Part shown: piece after piece, positions 52,383 to 62,300 of the stretch | How the letters are laid out: each line of letters starts with the position of its first letter | Numbering within the stretch: position 1 is the first letter of the stretch | DNA from: UBA2589 sp038120095 | GTDB taxonomy: Bacteria > Gemmatimonadota > Gemmatimonadetes > Longimicrobiales > Gaopeijiaceae | Reading direction: 5' to 3' | DNA length: 64,000 nt | Assembly: GCA_038120095.1 (NCBI GenBank) | Contig: JAYOKZ010000004.1 | Coordinates: 57,634-121,633, forward strand | Translations under genes and position numbers: made by a program | The notes under the pieces: model-generated | What the model saw: only the letters and a program-made list of their open reading frames with translations | Told to the model about the DNA's origin: nothing | Databases searched by the model: none

Positions 52383-53909
52383 TCAATCGGGGCGCAACCC
52401 GTCGCACGACCGATAGTGCAGCGCCTCTGCCACATGCCGCTCGAGTACGCGCTCACCGCCTTCGAGGTCTGCAATGGTCCGGCTCACTCGGAGCACTCGA
52501 TCAACGCCCCGAGGAGAGAGCCGGGAGCGCGCATGATGAGCACGCAGGAGCCGCAAGCCCCCCCGATCGGGGCCCAGGCCGTCACGTGTATTGGCTCGCC
52601 CGGTTTCCCGGTCCAGCTCGAACTCCTGCGATCCGCTGGATCGCCAGGCCTGTCGCCGACGAGCCTCTTCTACCCGAGCCCGGACATCGGCGCTCGATTC
52701 GTTGATCGCCTCGAGATCCAAGGGCAGACAATCCGGCATGATCATGTCAACGCGAACGTCGATCCGATCGATCAGAGGGCCCGATACCCGCCGTCGGTAT
52801 CGCTCGAGGACCCTGTCATCGCAACGGCATCGGTCCGTCCCGTCGCCGCGGTAGCCACAAGGGCAGGGGTTCATCGCCCCGACGAGGACAAATCGGGCCG
52901 GGAGTTGGGTACGTGCCTCAGCACGAACCAGCGTGACCAGCCCTTCCTCGAGAGGCTGACGAAGGGACTCGAGCGCCCGGCGATCGAACTCGGGCAACTC
53001 GTCAAGGAACAGAACACCGCAGTGCGCCAATGTGATCTCACCCGGCTGGAGACGCCGACCCCCTCCCACCAATCCCGCGTAGCTGATGGTGTGGTGAGGG
53101 GCACGAAACGGACGGGCCGAAGTGATCCCAAGGGTGGATTCGGAAGCGGCCGATCGGATCCGGGCAACCTCCAGTTCTTCATCTGCTGACAATCCGGGCA
53201 GGATGGAGGGGAGGCACTTGGCGAGCATCGTCTTGCCGATGCCGGGCGCTCCGGTGAGCAGCAGGTTGTGCCCGCCGGCTGCACAGATCTCGAGCGCACG
53301 TCGCGCGACGCGATGCCCTCGGACATCGCTGAGATCGGGGCCGCCCACGCCCGGCTGCGTGGGCGTCCGAGGAGCCGCCCTCGCCGTCGGTCGCCGATCA
53401 TGGGATAGCGCCTCGGCCAGCATTTCGAGCGATGTCACGCCCCACACTTCGATCCCCTGAACCATCCTCGCTTCATGAGCGTTCGCGAGTGGCACCACGA
53501 CACGTTGGATCCCGCTCTGCCGAGCAAGCATCGCGGCTGAGATGACACCGGGCACAGCACGCACGCCACCATTCAGACTCAGTTCACCCAGAACCAGTGT
53601 ATCGGTCAGACTCCGAACGGTCCGGAGCTGCCCGGAGCAGTTGAGGACGCCGAGCGCAATCGCGAGGTCGAACCCGCTTCCCGTCTTCCGCAGATCCGCG
53701 GGCGCGAGATTGACGGTGATGCGCCTCAGTGGCACGGTGAAGCCACTGTTCGAAAGGGCCGCGGCAACACGCTCGCGCCCCTCGCGCACCGCGCTGTGCG
53801 CCAGCCCGACAATGGAGAAGGATGGAAGCCCTGTGGTCAGATGGACTTCGACATGGACGAGCGTGGCGTCCACGCCGACCAGCGTGCAGGTGGGGATGCG
53901 AGCGAGCAT
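52383..53909 (-). CDS. comM: ComM/YifB-type AAA+ ATPase (Mg chelatase-like)
   Basis: Hexameric helicase that promotes branch migration during natural transformation. 508 residues: N-terminal domain with VEVHLTTGLPSFSIVGLAHSAVREGRERV, then the AAA+ core with GAPGIGKTMLAKCLPSIL (Walker A), the sensor GVLFLDELPEF (Walker B) and MNPCPCGY, followed by the C-terminal VRVSRTIADLEG. ATG 53907-53909. A hairpin ends the pntB unit 54 bases upstream. Confidence 0.94.
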   Translation of the reverse strand: MLARIPTCTLVGVDATLVHVEVHLTTGLPSFSIVGLAHSAVREGRERVAAALSNSGFTVPLRRITVNLAPADLRKTGSGFDLAIALGVLNCSGQLRTVRSLTDTLVLGELSLNGGVRAVPGVISAAMLARQSGIQRVVVPLANAHEARMVQGIEVWGVTSLEMLAEALSHDRRPTARAAPRTPTQPGVGGPDLSDVRGHRVARRALEICAAGGHNLLLTGAPGIGKTMLAKCLPSILPGLSADEELEVARIRSAASESTLGITSARPFRAPHHTISYAGLVGGGRRLQPGEITLAHCGVLFLDELPEFDRRALESLRQPLEEGLVTLVRAEARTQLPARFVLVGAMNPCPCGYRGDGTDRCRCDDRVLERYRRRVSGPLIDRIDVRVDMIMPDCLPLDLEAINESSADVRARVEEARRRQAWRSSGSQEFELDRETGRANTRDGLGPDRGGLRLLRAHHARSRLSPRGVDRVLRVSRTIADLEGGERVLERHVAEALHYRSCDGLRPD

Positions 53910-53962
53910 GAAACAGGCTCGGCACGCCGATCGGGCACAGGAATGCCGAAATCGGCCCGGAC

Positions 53963-53986
53963 GCCCGGGAGGTAGCCCCCCCGGGC
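53963..53986 (-). terminator. GC hairpin directly after pntB
   Basis: A seven-pair stem GCCCGGG (53963-53969) with CCCGGGC (53980-53986) lies eight bases after the pntB stop. No T-run follows, so it may be a rho-dependent end or a stabilising 3' structure. Confidence 0.4.
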
Positions 53987-53993
53987 TGACAGG

Positions 53994-55592
53994 TCACGCG
54001 AGCCGCGCCATCAACTGACTCATGCTATCCTTGGCATCCCCGAGGAGCATCTTGTTGTTCTCCTCGAAAAACAGCGGATTGTCCACGCCGGCATAGCCGG
54101 CTCCGAGGCTACGCTTCAAGACGACCGTGGTCTCCGCTTTCCATACCTGAATCACGGGCATGCCATAGATCGGGCTGGATTCGTCGGTCTCCGCACCCGG
54201 ATTGACGACGTCGTTGGCTCCGATGATCAGCACCAGGTCCGTGTCTGGGCAGTCGTCATTGATTTCGTCCATTTCCAAGACGATGTCGTACGGCACCCCT
54301 GCTTCGGCAAGCAGTACGTTCATGTGTCCGGGCAGGCGGCCAGCGACAGGATGAATGGCATAACGAACGTTGCACCCCTTCTTTCGAAGCATGCTCGAGA
54401 ACTCATTCACGAGGTGCTGGGCCCGGGCCACCGCCATGCCGTACCCGGGCACGATCATGATCGACTTGGCATTACGGGCGAGTTCTGCGACTTCCTCCAC
54501 ATCCGTGATCGTCACTTCACCCTCGATGACGGCACCTGCCGAACTCGGGGCGCCTCCGTCCGTCCCGAATCCGCCGAACACCACGTTCCAGATCGAGCGA
54601 TTCATCGCCTTGCACATGATGTATGACAGGATCGCGCCGCTGGACCCTACGAGTGCACCGGTCACCAGCAAAAGATCATTCGCCAGCATGAAGCCGGCTG
54701 CGGCTGCAGCCCAGCCGGAGTAGCTGTTCAGCAGACTGACGACCACAGGCATGTCGGCACCCCCGATCGCCAGCACGAGGTGGACCCCGAGCAGGCAGGT
54801 GAGTGCGGTCAGAAGCATCAGGAGAAGGAAGCCTCGACTGTCGGTCGTCGGATGATTGATCGCCTCCAACTCTGCACTGAGGCGCTCAACCGTCGCCTGC
54901 CCCGCTGCCGTGGGCTCCCGAAGGACGCCTTCCCTGGCCTGTTCGAGTTGTGCGCCCAGTTCGGCCGCCGGGGCGGCCTGCGCATTCGTATCGGCAACAA
55001 ACGGGACGGCCATTCCGATACAGGCCGCGGTGACCACCGCATTCAGGGCATGACGCCCGGGAAGCAGAAGAGGCGCGCCCGGCACACGCCTACCAAACAG
55101 CCAGCCGCGAAGCTTCGCCCACGCCACCACGGAACCGGTGAAGGTGATGGCACCGATTGCGACACCGAACCAGATCTCGAGGAGGTGCACAAGGTCGGCG
55201 CCGTGCCCCGAGAGGTCCGCCGTCAGCCACGTCGAAATCCCGACGAGAACAGCAGCGAGGCCCACGAAGCTATGCAGGAGGGCGACCAGTTGAGGCATCG
55301 CAGTCATCGCGACGCGCTTCGCCATGATCGACCCCGTGACACCCCCGACCAGCGCTGTCACGATCAGAAGCGACCAGTTGCTGGCGCCAACCTCGCGAAC
55401 GTCACCGTACGCGTCGGGCACCACCAGCAGGAGGAGTGTCGCCGTGATGGCGATGACCATCCCGACAAGGCCGTACGTGTTGCCGCGACGCGCGGTCTCC
55501 TGATTCGAGAGACCGCCAAGACTCAGAATGAAAAGCACGGCCGCACCGAGGTAGGCGACGTTCGGAATGGCCACGAAGCTCTGGAGGTCCAT
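53994..55592 (-). CDS. pntB: NAD(P) transhydrogenase subunit beta with an extra insertion
   Basis: Membrane and NADP-binding subunit of the proton-pumping transhydrogenase that reduces NADP+ using NADH and the proton gradient. 532 residues, about 70 more than E. coli PntB. The core is conserved: LLHSFVGLAAVLVG, IGGADMPVVVSLLNSYSGWAAAAAGF, and the NADP domain with VPGYGMAVARAQH, GRLPGHMNVLLAEA and GANDVVNP. Between two helices, about residues 202-252, sits a charged Ala/Glu/Gln-rich stretch not found in typical PntB. It follows pntA by two bases. Confidence 0.95.
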   Translation of the reverse strand: MDLQSFVAIPNVAYLGAAVLFILSLGGLSNQETARRGNTYGLVGMVIAITATLLLLVVPDAYGDVREVGASNWSLLIVTALVGGVTGSIMAKRVAMTAMPQLVALLHSFVGLAAVLVGISTWLTADLSGHGADLVHLLEIWFGVAIGAITFTGSVVAWAKLRGWLFGRRVPGAPLLLPGRHALNAVVTAACIGMAVPFVADTNAQAAPAAELGAQLEQAREGVLREPTAAGQATVERLSAELEAINHPTTDSRGFLLLMLLTALTCLLGVHLVLAIGGADMPVVVSLLNSYSGWAAAAAGFMLANDLLLVTGALVGSSGAILSYIMCKAMNRSIWNVVFGGFGTDGGAPSSAGAVIEGEVTITDVEEVAELARNAKSIMIVPGYGMAVARAQHLVNEFSSMLRKKGCNVRYAIHPVAGRLPGHMNVLLAEAGVPYDIVLEMDEINDDCPDTDLVLIIGANDVVNPGAETDESSPIYGMPVIQVWKAETTVVLKRSLGAGYAGVDNPLFFEENNKMLLGDAKDSMSQLMARLA

Positions 55593-55594
55593 GG

Positions 55595-57205
55595 CTAGTT
55601 CCCCTCCCTGCGGAACATCTGGAGCATTCGTTGAGTGACCAGGAATCCACCGGCGATGTTGATACTCGCAACGAGGATCGCGATCGCCCCGAGGACGGCA
55701 GCCGTATTCAGCTCAGAGCCGGCGACACCGAGTAAGCCACCGACCACGATGATCCCGCTGATCGCGTTGGTTACGCTCATCAACGGCGTGTGTAGTGCCG
55801 GGGTCACACTCCAGACAACCTGCCATCCGATGAAGCAGGCCAGAAAAAAGACCGTGACCTGCTGAACGAAGTGCGGTACCGGAGCGCTTTCGGCCGTGAA
55901 TCCGATGAGCGCGAGGACGATTGCCAGGGTGAGAGCAATCGCGTTTCGAGGACCCGTGGCCATGGGACCGGAGGACGAAGCATGACCGTGACCGGCGCTT
56001 TTCCGGCTCGGCGACGGCGCAGCGTCCTTGGCGACCGATCGCGTCGGTTCGGGCACGACCACCTCCGGATCCGGTGGGGGAGGCCACGTGAGTTTCCCCT
56101 CCCGAACCACGGTGGATTTCCTGAGGACCTCGTCCTCGAAATCAACCGCGAAGTCGTCAGCCCCCCCCATATCGGACAGGAGGTTGACGATGTTCGTCCC
56201 GAAGAACTGACTGGCATGAGTCGGGAGCCGACTCGTCAGGTCCGTGTAACCCACGACGTGAACACCGCTGCTCATCACAACCTCTCCGGGCACGGTCGCC
56301 GAGCAGTTCCCGCCCTGCTCTGCCGCCAGGTCCACAATGACCGAACCAGGCTTCATGCTGTCGACCATGTGCTGCAGGATCAGTTGTGGCGCGGGCCGGC
56401 CCGGGATCAAAGCGGTTGTGATGATGATGTCGACCTCTTTTGCCTGCTCTGCAAAGCACTCGAGTTCCGCCTGCAGGAACTCATCGCTCATGATGTTGGC
56501 GTAGCCGCCGCTGGACTCGCCGGAGTCGTCCATCGGTACGTCGAGCATGAGGAAGCGGGCCCCCATGCTCTCGACTTGCTCCTTGGTCGCCGGCCGAACA
56601 TCGAAGGCGCGCACCTCAGCCCCGAGTCCCCGAGCCGTGCCGATGGCCGCGAGTCCTGCCACGCCTGCACCGATCACCAGAACCTGCGCCGGCCGGGTCT
56701 TCCCTGCCGCGGTGATCTGCCCCCCGAAGAAACCGCCGTAGAGGTGGGCGGCCTCAAGAACAGCTCGGTACCCGGCGATGTTCGCCATCGAGCTGAGCAC
56801 GTCCATCTTCTGAGCGCGCGTGATACGCGGGATCTGGTCGAGTGCGATCGCGGTTCGGGAACCGGTCTGCAGCCGCTCGACCAGATCCGGATTTTGCCCC
56901 GGAAAGATCAGGGAGACGAGTGTCCCACCTTCCGGAAGTGAATCTGCCTCATGCGTTCCATCCGCACGTTCCTGAGGCGGGTTGATCTTGCAAATAAGAT
57001 CCGACGAGTCCCAGACGGTGGTCGTGTCCGGCGCGATCTCGGCGCCGGCGGCCTCGAACGTCACGTCAGGATAGTTCGCGAGTGCTCCGGCTCCGGTCTC
57101 CACGCAGACGTCGAAACCCATCTTGATGAGTCTTCGGACGGTGTCGGGCGTTGCTGCCACCCGACGCTCGTCGGTCGCGATTTCCCTGGGAATTCCAATG
57201 CGCAT
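55595..57205 (-). CDS. pntA: NAD(P) transhydrogenase subunit alpha
   Basis: NAD(H)-binding subunit plus four C-terminal helices, 536 residues (alpha1 and alpha2 fused as in E. coli). The opening MRIGIPREIATDERRVAATPDTVRRL and the Rossmann loop GAGVAGLAAIGTARGLGAEVRAFDVR are typical; RGLTSR-like and GVHVVGYTDLTSRLP follow. A His/Ser/Ala-rich linker (about 395-425) precedes the helices. ATG 57203-57205 lies directly below a promoter-like -10. Confidence 0.96.
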   Translation of the reverse strand: MRIGIPREIATDERRVAATPDTVRRLIKMGFDVCVETGAGALANYPDVTFEAAGAEIAPDTTTVWDSSDLICKINPPQERADGTHEADSLPEGGTLVSLIFPGQNPDLVERLQTGSRTAIALDQIPRITRAQKMDVLSSMANIAGYRAVLEAAHLYGGFFGGQITAAGKTRPAQVLVIGAGVAGLAAIGTARGLGAEVRAFDVRPATKEQVESMGARFLMLDVPMDDSGESSGGYANIMSDEFLQAELECFAEQAKEVDIIITTALIPGRPAPQLILQHMVDSMKPGSVIVDLAAEQGGNCSATVPGEVVMSSGVHVVGYTDLTSRLPTHASQFFGTNIVNLLSDMGGADDFAVDFEDEVLRKSTVVREGKLTWPPPPDPEVVVPEPTRSVAKDAAPSPSRKSAGHGHASSSGPMATGPRNAIALTLAIVLALIGFTAESAPVPHFVQQVTVFFLACFIGWQVVWSVTPALHTPLMSVTNAISGIIVVGGLLGVAGSELNTAAVLGAIAILVASINIAGGFLVTQRMLQMFRREGN

Positions 57206-57208
57206 GTG

Positions 57209-57236
57209 GTTATCAAAAACAGGATTGCAAGGTCAA
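57209..57236 (-). promoter_or_regulatory. Candidate promoter for pntAB, possibly leaderless
   Basis: On the minus strand TTGACC (57236-57231) and GATAAC (57214-57209) are 16 bases apart, matching consensus at five and four of six positions. The predicted start is within a base or two of the pntA ATG (57205), so the transcript may lack a leader. Confidence 0.5.
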
Positions 57237-57288
57237 AGAAGCCTGCAGCATAAGCGGTTCGGGGGAAGACGCCAGCGATCCGTGCGGA

Positions 57289-58698
57289 TCAGTGCATTTC
57301 GTTGGCGAAATTCCGTAGGAAAGACCACGTCTGCATGACGTGCTGCTCGGTCGTCCTGATGTTTCCGATCGCCAATCGGAGCACCACGCGCCCATCAAGC
57401 ACCGTGTGCGTCATGAACGCAAGCCCACTCGAGTTGACGGCCTCGAGAATTGCATGATTCGCACGGTCTTCCTCTTCTGCACTGGCTCCGGTAATCCGCC
57501 GGAACGTCACGAGACCCATGTGTACCGGAGCGCAGACCTCCCAACCGTCGTCGGCGGCGATCGCATCAGACAACTCGGACGCGATTCGGAGGTGCTCACG
57601 AATCCGGTCGACGAGCCCCTGCCGACCGAAGTAGCGCAGGACGAACCAGAGCTTGAGTGCGCGGAATCGACGCCCGAGGGATATGCCGTAGTCCATCAGG
57701 CTGCGCGACTCGGCCTGCTCGGAGGAACGCAGGTATTCCGGCACGATGGAAAATGCCTGTCTGAGTATCGCAGGTCGTCGGCAAAAAAGGACGGAGCAGT
57801 CGATGGGAGTGAACAGCCATTTGTGAGGATTCACGACGATGGAGTCCGCGCGTTCCCATCCGTCGAACCATCGTCGCTCCTCTGGAAGCATCGCGACGGG
57901 CCCACCGTATGCAGCATCGACGTGGAGCCAGATGCCGTGCCGCTCCGCAATCGCCGCGATCGAACTGATAGGGTCGACGGACGCCGTGGAGGTGGTACCG
58001 AGTGTCGCGACGATCGCACACGGACGCAGGCCGTCATTGAGGTCATCCTCGATGGCGGCCTCGAGTTCATCCGGCTTCATCGCGAATCCGTCATCGGATG
58101 CGATGGTGCGGTACCCCTCCTGTCCCAGCCCAAGTGCCAGTACCCCCTTCTCCACCGATGAGTGCGCATGCTCCGACGCGTACACGCGCCCACGCGGAAG
58201 CCCGAAGAGTCCGGACGAGTGCGCCTCCGGCCATGTCACCTCTCGGGCTGCCGCCAGCGCATACATCGTGGACGAGGAGGCCGTGTCGTTGATCACCCCC
58301 TCGAAGGCGTCGGGCAATCCCAGCAGCTGCCGTAACCAGTCTGTCGCCACGTCCTCGAGTTCCGCCGCAGCCGGTGCGCTTCGCCAGACCATCGCATTCA
58401 CATTCAATGCGGACGCAAGCAGTTCACCGATGATTCCCGGGCCCGACGCGGAGACCGAGAAATAGCCGAAGAAGGAAGGATGATTCCAATGGTTCATCCC
58501 CGGAACGATGATCGATCGGAAGTCTTCCAGCAGTGCCTCCATGGGCTCTGGCCCTTCAGGAGGCGCACCGGGGATGGCAGCTGCGATATCTCCCGGGCGG
58601 ATCGACGGAAAGACGCGGGTCGCCTCGGACTGTTCCAGAAATTCCGTGATCCACTCGACCGCCTGCACGGCGTGCTGTCGGAATTCGTCCGGAGGCAT
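57289..58698 (-). CDS. Group II PLP-dependent decarboxylase (aromatic amino acid type)
   Basis: 469 residues from ATG 58696-58698. The aromatic-L-amino-acid/histidine decarboxylase family pattern is present: PGMNHWNHPSFFGYFSVSASGPGIIGELLASALN, SSTMYALAAARE, HVDAAYGGPVAM (binds PLP ring and phosphate) and NPHKWLFTPIDCS with the Schiff-base Lys. Likely substrates are aromatic amino acids, not determinable by sequence. A GTG at 58755 gives 19 more residues but overlaps the upstream gene; weak ribosome binding sites leave the start open. It ends the kinase unit. Confidence 0.88.
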   Translation of the reverse strand: MPPDEFRQHAVQAVEWITEFLEQSEATRVFPSIRPGDIAAAIPGAPPEGPEPMEALLEDFRSIIVPGMNHWNHPSFFGYFSVSASGPGIIGELLASALNVNAMVWRSAPAAAELEDVATDWLRQLLGLPDAFEGVINDTASSSTMYALAAAREVTWPEAHSSGLFGLPRGRVYASEHAHSSVEKGVLALGLGQEGYRTIASDDGFAMKPDELEAAIEDDLNDGLRPCAIVATLGTTSTASVDPISSIAAIAERHGIWLHVDAAYGGPVAMLPEERRWFDGWERADSIVVNPHKWLFTPIDCSVLFCRRPAILRQAFSIVPEYLRSSEQAESRSLMDYGISLGRRFRALKLWFVLRYFGRQGLVDRIREHLRIASELSDAIAADDGWEVCAPVHMGLVTFRRITGASAEEEDRANHAILEAVNSSGLAFMTHTVLDGRVVLRLAIGNIRTTEQHVMQTWSFLRNFANEMH

Positions 58699-58729
58699 GT
58701 CTCCCAGATATCGACTCCCCGCTTCGATC

Positions 58730-59344
58730 TCAGCCAAGAGATCGTACCGACGCACCGGCCGTAACGAGGTGGACCTCCGACTCGATCTCGTCGAGCTGTC
58801 CTGACAACTCGGGGCCCATGTCAGCCTCCGGCAGGACGCCGGATCCCTCGGCATCGAAGAACTCGAAGAACAGCGCATCCGTGTGACCGACGCTGGCGTG
58901 TGTCACCGCGCGATCCAGCGCCCGATTCAGTCGAAGCACCTCGCGAAGGGACAGCGGCACAGTGCCTCCCATCGGCGGGTCCCGATACAGGTCCCGAATG
59001 ACCAGTTCCCGAAGAAGGTGCACCTCCTCGATCGCCTCTCCTGCGGCGAGGCCACGCCTCGCCGCAACGGTCCCGAACAGTTCGAAGCCCCGGATCCAAA
59101 GGGGCAGGATTTGATCTCGATGCGGCCCGAGCATGAGGGGCAGCATGTCTACGAGGCAGTGAACGAAGCGATTCAGGAGGCCCTCATCGATACGACCATG
59201 GCCGAGGCCCGTGGCCTCGATTTCCTGGGCCCAGTGAACCCGAAGATTCTCGACGCGCTCATCGAGCCACTCGGTGAACTCTACCATCCCCACACGGACC
59301 GTGGGCACCGAGGGACTCGGGGGATCGCCGCGTTTGATTTGCAT
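58730..59344 (-). CDS. RsbRD N-terminal-like single-domain protein
   Basis: 204 residues. After an unstructured 20 residues the all-helical region (about 25-165) has the RsbRD-N/histidine-kinase-N style: WAQEIEATGLGH, LVDMLPLMLGPH, ARRGLAAGEAIEEVHLLRELVIRDLY and LDRAVTHASVGHTDALFFEFF. RsbRD-type modules feed signals into stressosomes and PP2C/sigma-B-like switches; STAS and kinase parts are missing here. ATG 59342-59344 is nine bases after the kinase. Role inferred. Confidence 0.72.
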   Translation of the reverse strand: MQIKRGDPPSPSVPTVRVGMVEFTEWLDERVENLRVHWAQEIEATGLGHGRIDEGLLNRFVHCLVDMLPLMLGPHRDQILPLWIRGFELFGTVAARRGLAAGEAIEEVHLLRELVIRDLYRDPPMGGTVPLSLREVLRLNRALDRAVTHASVGHTDALFFEFFDAEGSGVLPEADMGPELSGQLDEIESEVHLVTAGASVRSLG

Positions 59345-59353
59345 TACGACATA

Positions 59354-62300
59354 TTACCGACCGTCGTCTCGCCGGGGAACGCTCGGGCTCGATGCCGGCG
59401 GCACACCCTCCGTCGCCCCTTCCTCCTCGACCCCTTCCGCGACCCGAAGCGTCACGGTGACCGTGGTTCCCTGACCGACCTGGCTCGCGACCTCGACACT
59501 TCCACCCCAGGCGCGCACGACGCGCTGTACGATCGCCAGACCGAGACCGGACCCGGTCGAACGTGTGCTGAATTGAGGCTCGAAGATCCGTGGGAGGACG
59601 TCCTCGGCGATTCCGGCGCCGTCGTCGGTGACGCGCAGGACCACGGTGCCGGGTAGAACGCCCTTGCGCCCGGACACCAGCACCGAGGTTCCTTCCTCCC
59701 CGGCAAGCCGCGCATTCTCGAGAAGGTTCACAAGGACCTCCTTCAGTTCGGCCGTTCGGGCCACGACCAGAGGCAGATCCGGTTCGAGATCGTGAACGAA
59801 GCGGAGTCGGGACGTCGCCCCGCCGTACAGGACCATCACTTCCTCGACGACATCACCGAGTCCCACGGACGAAAGTGGCACGTCCTGAGCCCCGGGCGCA
59901 CCGAAGCGTGAAAAGGACTGGGCGATCTGCGCGAGCCGGTCGATCTCGAGCAGCATGGCGTCCGCATTCCGGACGAGGATGTCCTCGAACTCGGGATGGT
60001 CATCGTCCCACGCTCGTCTGACGTGCTGAATGCTCAGCTTGATCGGGGTGAGGGGATTCTTCACCTCGTGCGCCACCTGCCGCGCCATCTCTCCCCAGGC
60101 CAGGACACGCTCCGCCCGCAGCTCATCGGTCACATCGTCAAGCGTAATGACCACGCCCCGACGGGAGCCGCGACTACCGAGGCGCCGTGCACGAACTCGG
60201 ATACGTCGCTCCGACACCTCGAAATCCGAGCTCGCCTCGTCGGCGCTACCCTCCAGGTAATCGTCCAGCCAGATCACGAATGCGTCTCCGAGCGGCCCCG
60301 AACCGGGCAACAGGCGACCGACAGGTACCTCCGACCCGAGCAGCTCCTCTGCACGAGGATTGACGAGCGTCACTCGTCTGGCCGCGTCGAGGGCGACCAT
60401 CCCGACTGCAGCCTCATCCATGATCAGCTGGGTGCGCCTCGAGGTGCGAAGGAGCTGGCGGCGCGCGCGGCGAACGCGGCCGACCATCCGGTTGAACGCC
60501 CGGAATACGGCCCCGAACTCGTCACTACGGCTGGCCGGCAGTCGAAGTCCGAGGTCGCCCGAGCCAACACTCTCCGACGCGATCTGCAGTGCGAGAATCG
60601 GGCGGGTCAGAGCCCGCCCCGCCGCCATCGCAAGCACCAGAGAGAGAAGAGCTCCCAGGAGAACCACGAAGGCAAGGAGCTCGATGAGGTCGGTCGCGCC
60701 CAGCGCACTCGTTCCGGCTTGGAGGGGTATCTGGGCGGCCAGGAGATCATCGTCCGGCAGACGCCGGTAGACCGTCACGTACTCCCACTGTCCCAGCGTC
60801 GATTCCCGGGACTGACGAGTCGCCTCGTAGGCGTCGAGCGTCTGCAGGACGTCGTACGGAGTCCAGCCCTCGTACAGTCCCAGATCGACGAGTTCGCTCA
60901 GGGATCCTTCTCGGAGTTGGCCGCCTCGATATTCCAGGAGGTCTGCGCCCACCTGACTCGCAAGCCGCTCCACCTCGCCGCCGAGCGCCTGATACCACCC
61001 GGCGGCATCGTCCACCACTCGCTCGGCGATGACCTGAGCCGAGCGATGCGAAGCCTCGTTCAGCGTACGGAAGGCGACGGCCCCGAACAGGGCATTCGCC
61101 AGCGCGAAAAACCCGAACAGTGCCAGCGTCACGCGAGCACGAAACGAGATGACCAGACTCGATAGAGGAATCCGCTCGGGTGCCCTGCCACCGAGCAGGC
61201 CACGACCACCGAACCAGAGCAGGAGGAAAAGGGACACGTTGAAGAGCGTAAGCAGAGATGCCCGGGCGATGGCGAGCGGAAGCTGCGGAAGCTCCACGGT
61301 GTACCGTGCTCGGTACGTGGGTCCTGTGCTGTACCTGAGTTCGGTCTCGACCCGCCAGCCGTCCGCTGTCCGGACGCGCCGAATGGAGCTGTCGATCTCC
61401 TGGCCTTCCGGGATGGCCATCACGGAGAGTTCCCCGATTGCATCGTCCCCCGCCCCCCGAAGCAGCGGGCCAAGGACGGATCGAACGGAAGCGGCCGGGA
61501 ATGGCGGCGCAACCGCCACGAGCATCCGCTGATCGCTCAACGAAACCGTGAGGATGTAGCGCGCGTCATCCTGATTCAGTTGGACGAGCTGGACGCCACC
61601 CGACCGGCGGCCCTGGGCGAGAATGTCCTGATACGGCTGGGGTTCGACGTCACTGGCGCCGACTCTGAGCCCCTGACCCGGGGAACCATCGCGCTCCTCG
61701 ATCTGGAGCCGGACGGGATCACCGGTGTCGGCCAGCCCACTCCGTCGCCAACCCTCGTACAGAATGGTCACATCTTCGGCGCCTGCCCGATCCAGAGAGT
61801 CGGCAACTCGGGCGAAGTCGTTCAGGCGATCCTCCACCTCCCTGTCCTCCGACGCGGCGAGGTCCACCAGTCGTTGCTCTCCAACGCTCAAATGCGCCTC
61901 GATGCCCTGTCCCCACGCCGAGGAGAGCGCCCCAAACGACCCGAGCACTGCGGCACAGCCCCAGGCGACCGCGTTGCGCTGCCATCCCGGCCAGTCGTGA
62001 AGGCCCCTGGCGATCAGGAGTGCAGGAAGCGCCCAGAGGACCGAGAAGGCCACCGGCAAATCGACCTGATAGCCAGTCCATACCCCGGCTCCTCCGGCGA
62101 TCGCGGCTGCCAGGCCCACGCCGCCGAAGACCCATCGGCGCCCTCCCCCGCCGTCCCGGGCGAGGGAGAAGGCGAAGCCCGCCACCAGAGTCAGCAGTCC
62201 TGCGGCCGCGACTTCGTATGCAATCCAGTCGCCCCGACCTCCGGCCAGGAGCCCCGGCTCCAGTCCACGCTCGAACCAGAATAGGATGACGGGGAAGAGC

